From Gammaproteobacteria bacterium (GTDB lineage Bacteria > Pseudomonadota > Gammaproteobacteria > GCA-001735895): 39,520 nt of DNA. Positions within the stretch are counted from its first letter, which is position 1. Each line of letters starts with the position of its first letter. This document shows, piece after piece, positions 8,104-15,429 of this stretch. The notes under the pieces were generated by a model. The model saw only the letters and a list, made by a program, of their open reading frames with translations, was not told the origin of the DNA and did no database searches. The stretch covers positions 1 to 39,520 of the forward strand of contig JAUVCH010000024.1 of NCBI GenBank assembly GCA_030595795.1, read 5' to 3'. Made by a program: the position numbers and the translations under genes.

Positions 8104-10779
8104 TCAACTCACACCCACCGAATAACGCGCATGTATTAACTTATGCAACTCGTCGACAATAATCAAACATAACGCAATACCTAACAACTGACTCCACAGT
8201 ATGATCGAGACGGGCTCTATCTGCAGGACTTCCCGTAACCCAGGCGTATACATCGCAGCGATATGTATCGCCTGCGCGCCGAGCATACCGAAAATTAATA
8301 TTGGATTACCAAAAAAGTACTGCCGAAACATCGACCGGGTTTCGGATCGGCTATTAAGCACATGTACATTTTCGAACAGTACCATTAACAATAAAGTGAT
8401 ATTTCTGGCATTTTCCACACTGGCACCATGTTGTATTTGCCAGCTGAAGGTTGCGAATGCCAATACGCCCATCACCAGCGCATTGACGAGTACCCGTTGA
8501 ATCATCAGGCGATCAAAAATCGGTTCATTCGGTGGCCGTGGTGGATGCTTTAACTCGTCGCCTTCTTCGGGTTCGAATGCTAGCGCAATATCCTGAATGC
8601 CATTGGTTACCAGATTGAGCCAGAGTAACTGGAGTGGAAATAATGGCAGCGGCAAGCCAGAAACTATGGAAAGTAATACTAGTGTTATCTCGGCTGCGCC
8701 AGTAGAGATGAGTAGGAATATAACCTTGCGGATATTGTTGTAAACGATTCGTCCCTGTTTTACACCTTCAACAATGGAACTAAAACGGTCATCGGTGAGA
8801 ATGATATCTGCGCTTTCGCGAGCGACATCAGTACCGTGCTTGCCCATCGCGATACCGACATGGGCGTGACTGAGGGCGGGCGCATCGTTGACACCATCGC
8901 CGGTGACTGCGACAAACTCGCCGTCCTTTATCAATTGTTCTACTATTTGCTTTTTCTGGTGAGGTTCGACCCGAGCGAACACCCTTGAACTATGTACCAG
9001 TGAACGAAAAGCCAGGGGGGCACCGTCGGACGCTTCCGCGAGCTGAGAACCGGTAATCGGGGTCATTGATGGATCGGCTATCCCAAGCGATAACGCAAGC
9101 GTCCTGGCAGTCTGAGGATGATCACCGGTGATCATGCAGACATCAATTTGAGCATCGCGGCAACGTTGTATCGACTCGATTGCATCTGGTCTCAGTGGAT
9201 CTATCATGCCAACCATGCCGATAAATTCGAGTTTTCCCAGGCTGGTCTGTGGATCGGAGGGCAGTTGGTCAAGATGTCGATGCGCCAGACCCAATACGCG
9301 ATACCCCTGTTTTGCGAGGGTGTCGACCTGTTTCTCGATAGAAGTAAAATTATACTCGGGGAGTCCTGCCATGCTGTCGCTCATCGCTAGCAGGTGCTCG
9401 ACGCTACCTTTCACCTGTAATTCGATCCCCTCGGGACAGCGATTAATACTGGCGGCATAGGCGTTTTCTGATTCATAGGGGATCTTGGCGAGTTCAGGAT
9501 TCTGCTGTCTAAGGCTTGCAAAATCAACTCCCAGCTTTTCCGCCATAACCAGAAAGGCAACATCGACCCGGTCGCCCTGGCCGACCCATTCATCGGCTTC
9601 GTATTCCAGACTGGCTTCGTTGGCAAGCACGGCAGCACTACACAATCGCCTTAAACTGACAGCATCATCTTCCGATGGCACAGGATTGATAGTGCCATGC
9701 AAATCGATACCCTCTCCGCTGATTTCGTATCGATTGCCGTTGGGCAGCAGGATTCGCTGGGCAGTCATTTCATTGACCGTCAGCGTTCCAGTTTTGTCCG
9801 ATGCGATATAGGTGCAGGAACCTAGTGATTCTACCGCCAGCAGGCGGCGTATTATGACGCCGCCACGAGCCATGCGGCGCATGCCTATCGCGAGTGCTAC
9901 GGTAATTGCAGCGGGTAAACCTTCGGGGATTGCCGATACTGCCAGTGCTACGCCTAGTAGGAACACATTAGTTAAATCGTCACCCCGTAAAACGGTAATT
10001 AAAAATATCAACGCGATTAATAACAAAATGCCATAGGTGATTTTTTCTGTGAATTGCTCTATGCGTACCAGCAGAGGCGGCTTGACATCATCTTCGCTAC
10101 CGACCTCGCTGGCAATTTTGCCTATTTGTGTATCTGCCCCGGTAGCAATTACCATACCTTCGCCACGGCCTCGAAGAATGACACTACCGGCGAAGCAGAC
10201 ATTCAGACGTTCGCTGAGTGGCGCCTCATCCAGACTAGCCTGCATGGCCTGCTTATGCGCTTCGATGGACTCTCCCGTCAACAATGATTCGTCGACGTCC
10301 AGATTATGCGCGGAGGTCAGGCTGATATCAGCAGGGATCTTGTCACCTGAGGCCAGCAAGACAAAGTCCCCAACAACAATATTAATTGTATCGATACGGA
10401 TCGCTTTACCATCGCGCACCACTGTCGCCTGCATCGGCACCATTTGCTTCAATGCCTCAGCAGCGCGTTCGGCGGCATATTCCTGAATTGTGCCTATAAG
10501 GGCATTTAAAAATAATACAATTGTGATGAATACGGCATTGATAGTCTGTCCCAGAGCGAGAGAAACCACGGCTGCGGCCAGCAGTACATAAATAAACGGG
10601 CTTTGAAATTGATGGATGAAAATCTTTAACGGGCCTGACTTTGGCTGTTCAGGCAGTGTATTCAACCCAGTTTTTACGAGTACTGCGGCTGCTTCTGCGG
10701 TACTTAGACCCGATGCCGAAACAGTTGCTGCTGCCTGACTGGGGTTCTTATTAATTTCGTTCATTATTGAAGGAGCCAC
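8104..10779 (-). CDS. P2-type cation-transporting P-type ATPase
   Basis: About 891 residues. All cytoplasmic motifs are present: LLTGES in the actuator domain, the phosphorylated Asp in SDKTGTLTVN (about D328), and VTGDGVNDAPAL in the hinge. PEGLP in TM4 (AVSAIPEGLPAA) is the calcium-pump-like P2A sequence. TM6 reads LLWLNLVTNGIQDIALAFE, so the Asp that follows N-L-V-T in SERCA-type calcium pumps is Asn here, and ion choice is therefore uncertain. The N-terminal cation-ATPase domain and four C-terminal helices are intact. The reading begins at a GTG; an ATG 15 bases in (10764) is equally possible, and neither has a clear Shine-Dalgarno. It is divergent from the transporter gene across about 200 bp. 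Confidence 0.88.
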   Translation of the reverse strand: MAPSIMNEINKNPSQAAATVSASGLSTAEAAAVLVKTGLNTLPEQPKSGPLKIFIHQFQSPFIYVLLAAAVVSLALGQTINAVFITIVLFLNALIGTIQEYAAERAAEALKQMVPMQATVVRDGKAIRIDTINIVVGDFVLLASGDKIPADISLTSAHNLDVDESLLTGESIEAHKQAMQASLDEAPLSERLNVCFAGSVILRGRGEGMVIATGADTQIGKIASEVGSEDDVKPPLLVRIEQFTEKITYGILLLIALIFLITVLRGDDLTNVFLLGVALAVSAIPEGLPAAITVALAIGMRRMARGGVIIRRLLAVESLGSCTYIASDKTGTLTVNEMTAQRILLPNGNRYEISGEGIDLHGTINPVPSEDDAVSLRRLCSAAVLANEASLEYEADEWVGQGDRVDVAFLVMAEKLGVDFASLRQQNPELAKIPYESENAYAASINRCPEGIELQVKGSVEHLLAMSDSMAGLPEYNFTSIEKQVDTLAKQGYRVLGLAHRHLDQLPSDPQTSLGKLEFIGMVGMIDPLRPDAIESIQRCRDAQIDVCMITGDHPQTARTLALSLGIADPSMTPITGSQLAEASDGAPLAFRSLVHSSRVFARVEPHQKKQIVEQLIKDGEFVAVTGDGVNDAPALSHAHVGIAMGKHGTDVARESADIILTDDRFSSIVEGVKQGRIVYNNIRKVIFLLISTGAAEITLVLLSIVSGLPLPLFPLQLLWLNLVTNGIQDIALAFEPEEGDELKHPPRPPNEPIFDRLMIQRVLVNALVMGVLAFATFSWQIQHGASVENARNITLLLMVLFENVHVLNSRSETRSMFRQYFFGNPILIFGMLGAQAIHIAAMYTPGLREVLQIEPVSIILWSQLLGIALCLIIVDELHKLIHARYSVGVS

Positions 10780-10825
10780 GGCGATTGTATTTGCAATAAT
10801 GCGGCTATACCATAAGTAAAGTATT

Positions 10826-10845
10826 GACCTGTATCAGCACAGGTC
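10826..10845 (+). promoter_or_regulatory. Interrupted palindrome in the ATPase/transporter divergent region
   Basis: GACCTGT and ACAGGTC are perfect 7-bp arms around ATCAGC. The left arm overlaps a TTGACC hexamer (10824-10829). Twenty bases after that hexamer is AATAAT (10850-10855), so a palindrome fills an over-long spacer, as at MerR-family promoters. The layout would drive the transporter on the plus strand. No MerR-type regulator is encoded in the window. A plain hairpin is the alternative. Confidence 0.35.
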
Positions 10846-10910
10846 TTTGAATAATAAAACTTTATAATTCCACCTACTTTAGAGTAGTGTAGCCTAAAGC
10901 GGTCTCCGAT

Positions 10911-10947
10911 CTGCCCCAGGATTGCCAAGCTCATAGGCCTGTGGCAG
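10911..10947 (+). promoter_or_regulatory. Leader hairpin before the FBT-like transporter
   Basis: CTGCCCCAGG (10911-10920) pairs with CCTGTGGCAG (10938-10947) with one mismatch in ten, leaving a 17-base loop. It lies 36 bases before the ATG. The sequence after it (TCTCTTTG) is only weakly T-rich. It could be a leader attenuator or RNA stability element. No known riboswitch class was recognised. Confidence 0.3.
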
Positions 10948-10983
10948 TCTCTTTGAATAAAATTTCCTGAAGTTAGGGTAATA

Positions 10984-12609
10984 ATGCTAAATAAAATAAG
11001 CCACTGGCTTGAAGTTAATATTTATTCCCTCGGCAGGGAAATGCGGTTGTCATATCTGCCGCCTTTAATGGTTTATATGGCGGCTGGAATCTCTGGACTG
11101 ACTGCGATAGTCGGCAGTTTTTTCGTCAAGGAGTATCTTGGCCTGTCGGCCGCTTTTATGTCGGCTCTGGGTTTCTGGGTGAATATTCCCTGGGCCCTAA
11201 AAATGCCGATGGGGCATCTGGTGGATTTAATCTGGCGCTGGAAAAGCATTCTGGTTTATGTTGGCGCCTTATTTATCGCCGCTAGTTTACTGATAATGGT
11301 CGGCCTGTTAGGAGAACGTCAGGCCATGACCGCCGTTATGCCGGCGGGTGCCTGGTTTGTCCTCAGTAGCCTGCTGGCACCGATTGGTTACGTGATTCAG
11401 GATACGGTGGCCGATGCCATGACTGTCGAGGCGGTGCCGCATTTTGATGATAATGGTGAAGCGCTAGATCCGGCCACCCTGAAGCTCATGCATACCACCA
11501 TGCAGACTTTGGGGCGGGTTGCGATCATTGGTGGTTCGGTACTTGTAGCATTGATCAATGTCTATATGTTTAGCGATGTCCAGGACTTGTCTGAAATAGA
11601 AAAAGCACAGGTCTATAGCGACATTTATCTGATGGCCCTGGTCATTCCGCTAATATCCATAGCTGGCGTTTTATTTGCCAGCTATATCAAACGTCAGGAT
11701 ATTCGGCACAAGCTCGAGCAAGGTATGAGCCTCGAATCGATCAATGCGCAATTGCATGAGAATATCGAAAAAACCCCGCCCAACTGGTGGATACTCGGTG
11801 GCAGCCTGGTATTCGTTATCTTTACCCTAAGTATGGGATTTAGCGGTTATACCTATAATCAGGAAATCATATTTGTTGGGTCGTTTGCCATAGTCACATT
11901 TTTAATCTTCAAACTAACGCGCGAGCTCGACCCTCTGGCAAAGCGAACATTAATCGGTACTGCGGTCATTATTTTCGTTTTCCGCGCCGTGCCATTACAG
12001 GGTGTCGGTCTAACCTGGTGGATGATGGATGACCTACAGTTTGATCAGGAATTTTTTTCGGTGCTTTCCCTCATCGGTAGTGCATTAACCCTGGCCGGTA
12101 TGTTTATCTTTCGCCGCTTCATGGCGGAGCGATCTATAGCCTATGTGATTATCGCGCTAACGATTGCTGGCACAGTATTAACTCTGCCATTTCTTGGTAT
12201 GTTCTACGGCTTGCATCAATGGACCGCTTCGATGACTGGTGGTGTTGTCGATGCGCGCTTTGTCGCGATTGTAAATACCGCGTTAGAATCGCCACTCGGA
12301 CAAATTGCGATGATTCCAATGCTGGCCTGGATAGCAAATTCAGCACCGAAAAATTTAAAAGCGACGTTTTTTGCGGTGATGGCTTCCTTTACTAATCTGG
12401 CGCTATCCCTGTCACAACTCGGTACCAGATATCTGAATGAGATTTTTGTCATAACCCGTGAAGTGAAAGATCCGGTTAGCTACGAAATTCAGGTAGCCGC
12501 CGACTATAGTCAGTTGGGTGACATTATCTGGGCGACGATTATTCTCGGCCTGTTGTTGCCAGTCGCTGCCGTATTAGTGGTGCGTGTTAGCCGGCTGCGA
12601 TGGGCGTAG
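10984..12609 (+). CDS. Folate-biopterin-type (BT1/FBT) MFS-related transporter
   Basis: 541 residues with roughly twelve hydrophobic segments. Two features point to the folate-biopterin transporter branch: LGFWVNIPWALKMPMGHLVD after the second helix, matching the P-W-x-x-K-P-x-G-x-x-x-D pattern, and IQDTVADAMTVE in helix 4-5, matching the family VaDAmvve. A charged cytoplasmic loop lies in the middle (about 230-270). Substrate is not determinable; eukaryotic and cyanobacterial members carry pterins and folates. TTAGGGTAATA precedes the ATG. Its stop overlaps the start of the phospholipase D gene by 10 bases, so the two are co-translated. Confidence 0.7.
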   Translation: MLNKISHWLEVNIYSLGREMRLSYLPPLMVYMAAGISGLTAIVGSFFVKEYLGLSAAFMSALGFWVNIPWALKMPMGHLVDLIWRWKSILVYVGALFIAASLLIMVGLLGERQAMTAVMPAGAWFVLSSLLAPIGYVIQDTVADAMTVEAVPHFDDNGEALDPATLKLMHTTMQTLGRVAIIGGSVLVALINVYMFSDVQDLSEIEKAQVYSDIYLMALVIPLISIAGVLFASYIKRQDIRHKLEQGMSLESINAQLHENIEKTPPNWWILGGSLVFVIFTLSMGFSGYTYNQEIIFVGSFAIVTFLIFKLTRELDPLAKRTLIGTAVIIFVFRAVPLQGVGLTWWMMDDLQFDQEFFSVLSLIGSALTLAGMFIFRRFMAERSIAYVIIALTIAGTVLTLPFLGMFYGLHQWTASMTGGVVDARFVAIVNTALESPLGQIAMIPMLAWIANSAPKNLKATFFAVMASFTNLALSLSQLGTRYLNEIFVITREVKDPVSYEIQVAADYSQLGDIIWATIILGLLLPVAAVLVVRVSRLRWA

Positions 12610-13709
12610 AAACCTTATTCTTCGATCCAGACCGTTATTTCAGCCAGCTTCTTATCGATATTGAGCAGGCGAAGTCGGAAGTAATTCTGGAAACCTATAT
12701 TTTCAAACTCGACGAAGTCGGACAGCAGTTTGTCTCGGCATTGCAGCAGGCCTGTCGCCGATCTGTAAAGGTAAGGCTGTTAGTGGATGGGGTCGGGTCA
12801 TACATGGATACCAGGCGACTAGTCAGCGAGCTAGAGTCCGAGAACTGTGAAATTCGTATATTCCACCCTTTGCCCTGGGACTTTAATGTGTATAAAAATG
12901 GATTAAGCGCCGGACAAAAATATAGCCAATTGCTGTATTACATCGCTTCGATAAACCATCGAGACCATCGTAAACTTTGTCTTATCGATGGGACAATCGC
13001 CTGGTTAGGCAGCTTTAACATTACTGCTGGGCATTATAATCGACAGTTAAATCAGCCTGAAGATCGATGGCACGACACTGGTTTGCGTACAACCGGAGAT
13101 GTTGTTGAAGAGCTGAAAGAGAATTTTGAACAAGTCTGGCAACGTAAAGGTGAAACCCGCAGTCGACGTACGCGACAGTTTCTGGCGATTCATGCAATAG
13201 GTACGCGAAAACAGCGCGGTCGGGAAATCATAGAAGTACTACAGCAGGCGAAAAACCGTATCTGGATTACCAACGCCTACTTTAACCCCTCGAACCGACT
13301 TTTAAAGAGTCTGAAAAGAGCAGTCAGGCATAATGTGTCAGTCATGTTAATAGTACCCAGTCGATCTGATGTTAGCTGGTTCCCGTATTTCGCCAGAACC
13401 TACTACGCCGATTTGCTAAATGCAGGTATTCGAGTATTCGAGTATTCGGTACAGGTAATACATTCGAAAACCATGCTAATCGACGAAGCGGTCCTGGTGG
13501 GTAGTACCAACTTAAACTATCGCAGTTTTGTTCATGACCTGGAGGTCGATGCGCTGGTCTCTGACACCGATACGGTTAGACAAATGGAGGATAAATTCGA
13601 GGTCGATATCGAGCAATCTACCGAAATTACCTTACGCCGCTGGCGAAATTATCCACTGATTTTAAAGTTGCTAGGATGGTTACCCCGAATGTTGCGTTAC
13701 TGGTTGTAA
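12600..13709 (+). CDS. Phospholipase D-type cardiolipin synthase (ClsB-like)
   Basis: 369 residues with two HKD motifs. The first is HRKLCLID (H123, K125, D130) followed by GSFNIT, and the second is HSKTMLID (about H288, K290, D295) followed by GSTNLNYRS. The N-terminus lacks the two membrane helices of ClsA and begins directly with the domain (VILETYIFKLDEVGQQF), as in ClsB. It should join two phospholipids, or a phospholipid and an alcohol, into cardiolipin or phosphatidylglycerol at the inner membrane. The start overlaps the end of the transporter gene. DUF3301 and SDR genes follow in the same direction. Confidence 0.85.
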   Translation: MGVETLFFDPDRYFSQLLIDIEQAKSEVILETYIFKLDEVGQQFVSALQQACRRSVKVRLLVDGVGSYMDTRRLVSELESENCEIRIFHPLPWDFNVYKNGLSAGQKYSQLLYYIASINHRDHRKLCLIDGTIAWLGSFNITAGHYNRQLNQPEDRWHDTGLRTTGDVVEELKENFEQVWQRKGETRSRRTRQFLAIHAIGTRKQRGREIIEVLQQAKNRIWITNAYFNPSNRLLKSLKRAVRHNVSVMLIVPSRSDVSWFPYFARTYYADLLNAGIRVFEYSVQVIHSKTMLIDEAVLVGSTNLNYRSFVHDLEVDALVSDTDTVRQMEDKFEVDIEQSTEITLRRWRNYPLILKLLGWLPRMLRYWL

Positions 13710-13727
13710 TTGTGAAGAAAGCTTAAA

Positions 13728-14048
13728 ATGCAATTTCTACTTAATATTATACTATTAGGCCTGATCGGGTTTGCGCTCCATTACTGGTGGCAAAGTGGCG
13801 AATACAAAGGCAGGGCACTAAAATTGGCTGCCCAATATTGCCAACAGCATGATCTACAACTACTCGATCAAAGTATGGTAATTAGTGGCTACTGGCCCTA
13901 CAGAAATTCGCGCAAAGTCTGGGTTATTCGCCGAATTTATGATTTCGAATTTACCTCGACCGGGCATCATCGTTATCGGGGAAAGTTAACACTCATGGGG
14001 CTTCAGATCGATGTCATTGAGCTAGAGGCATATCAGTTACCCGAATAA
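13728..14048 (+). CDS. DUF3301 family membrane-anchored small protein
   Basis: 106 residues. One N-terminal membrane helix (about 3-19) is followed by [21 protein letters not shown], the characteristic W-x-x-x-x-x-K-x-x-A-L pattern of DUF3301. The remainder is a small soluble domain with several aromatic and basic residues ([15 protein letters not shown]). DUF3301 has no known function and is widespread in gammaproteobacteria. It lies between the phospholipase D and SDR genes with short gaps on both sides, in a probable operon. Confidence 0.78.
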   Translation: MQFLLNIILLGLIGFALHYWWQSGEYKGRALKLAAQYCQQHDLQLLDQSMVISGYWPYRNSRKVWVIRRIYDFEFTSTGHHRYRGKLTLMGLQIDVIELEAYQLPE

Positions 14049-14061
14049 TGGTGAATATTTT

Positions 14062-14823
14062 ATGAATTCAAAAACTAAAAAAGTCGCACTAATCACTGGT
14101 GCTGGCAGTGGTATTGGTCGAGCAGTAAGTCTGGCCTTACTGGAAGTGGGTTACTCGGTAGTGCTTACAGGTAGACAATTGTCGAAGCTTGAAGCCACCG
14201 CAGAATTGGCTGGCGAATACGAGAAAGCCTGTCTTTGTAAAACTTGCGATGTTGGTAATCCGCAACAGGTCGAAGAATTGTTTAACAAAACCAGAGACAC
14301 CTATGGTCGACTCGATTTGCTGTTTAACAATGCGGGCCTGTTTACCCCCGGCATAACAATGGAAGAATTGACATATGAGCAGTGGCAGGCTGTGGTCGAT
14401 ACAAATTTGACAGGTGCATTTCTCTGTTCGCAACAAGCCATCAAAATGATGAAATCACAGCGGCCGCAGGGTGGTCGGATTATTAATAATGGATCGATTT
14501 CAGCACATGTGCCGCGTCCGAATTCCGCGCCTTATACCGCCACCAAACATGCGATAACAGGGCTCACCAAAAGCATATCGCTCGATGGTCGCGAGTTTAA
14601 TATCGCCTGTGGTCAAATCGATATCGGTAATGCCGAGACGCCAATTACCGAAAGCATGCCTAAAGGCGTACCGCAGGCGAACGGTAGCATTGCTATCGAA
14701 CCGGTTATGGATGTTAACCATGTCGCGCAGGCTGTTTTGAATATGGCTGAATTGCCACTCGAATCAAATATTCAGTTTATGACGATTATGGCGACTAAAA
14801 TGCCGTTTATCGGGCGTGGTTAG
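14062..14823 (+). CDS. Short-chain dehydrogenase/reductase (SDR)
   Basis: 253 residues, a classical SDR. The cofactor loop TGAGSGIGR is at about 13-21, the NNAG strand motif follows [13 protein letters not shown], the catalytic Ser is in NNGSISA and the Tyr/Lys pair is in YTATKHA. The Thr/Gly-rich loop followed by [11 protein letters not shown] suggests NADP(H), with Arg as the phosphate contact. Substrate is unknown. GGTGA lies 9 bases before the ATG. It is the last gene of the plus-strand run beginning at the transporter and converges on the bacteriohemerythrin gene. Confidence 0.88.
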   Translation: MNSKTKKVALITGAGSGIGRAVSLALLEVGYSVVLTGRQLSKLEATAELAGEYEKACLCKTCDVGNPQQVEELFNKTRDTYGRLDLLFNNAGLFTPGITMEELTYEQWQAVVDTNLTGAFLCSQQAIKMMKSQRPQGGRIINNGSISAHVPRPNSAPYTATKHAITGLTKSISLDGREFNIACGQIDIGNAETPITESMPKGVPQANGSIAIEPVMDVNHVAQAVLNMAELPLESNIQFMTIMATKMPFIGRG

Positions 14824-14851
14824 AAGACAGGGTGAGATTCGAAGATAAGAC

Positions 14852-15217
14852 TTATTTCGAACTAGACCGGAGAATATAATCTTCCAGCTTCTTATCGATA
14901 CCCAGGACATGCAAACGTAACCATTCGAATAAAAATAAAGAAAGGGAATCCTGTAAGACTTTATTCATACTGACCTGTGTATCGACCATAGCTCTGAGTT
15001 CCTCGCGAAATCGATCATGCGCTCGTACATGATCTGCGATACCAGGGTAGTTTAACTCTTTCATGTAAGTTTCTTCGAGGCTAAAGTGGTGTTCTGCATA
15101 CAACTGCAATTTTTTGAGAACTTCGCGATCAAAAGGCTCGATTTTTATTTCATCGATTAGTTTGAACAGCATTTGATGCTGCGTATCCTGCCATATTAAA
15201 TCGCTGGTTTTAATCAT
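14852..15217 (-). CDS. Bacteriohemerythrin-like di-iron oxygen-binding protein
   Basis: 121 residues. All seven di-iron ligands can be assigned: H14, H44, E48, H63, H67, H103 and D108. The intervals from H44 onward (4, 15, 4, 36, 5) equal those of characterised bacteriohemerythrins such as McHr. The gap between the first and second ligands is six residues shorter. Such proteins bind O2 reversibly and serve in oxygen delivery, storage or sensing. There is no fused signalling domain. The gene is divergent from the motor operon, with about 210 bp between the starts, so shared regulation is possible but not shown. Confidence 0.85.
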   Translation of the reverse strand: MIKTSDLIWQDTQHQMLFKLIDEIKIEPFDREVLKKLQLYAEHHFSLEETYMKELNYPGIADHVRAHDRFREELRAMVDTQVSMNKVLQDSLSLFLFEWLRLHVLGIDKKLEDYILRSSSK

Positions 15218-15312
15218 GGAGTCTGGCGCTTCATTGGACCGTTTCGCAACAATAATAATTTATCGGAAATTTCACATTATCTTTATACAGGTAATAGTGC
15301 AACTTAGATTCG

Positions 15313-15340
15313 TTGATAGTTGTCAGATAGGGAATAGAAT
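15313..15340 (+). promoter_or_regulatory. Candidate sigma-70 promoter of the motor operon
   Basis: TTGATA (15313-15318), a 16-base spacer and TAGAAT (15335-15340) make a reasonable sigma-70 promoter pointing to the motor genes. It would leave a leader of about 80 bases before the GTG start. Found by eye only. Confidence 0.35.
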
Positions 15341-15429
15341 TTTTTACGGGCATTACCCTTTGTTGGAATGCTTAATTTAGTGTACTTTGTTTATTTTATT
15401 TGTAGATATTGCAAAGTCAGGGATCAGAT

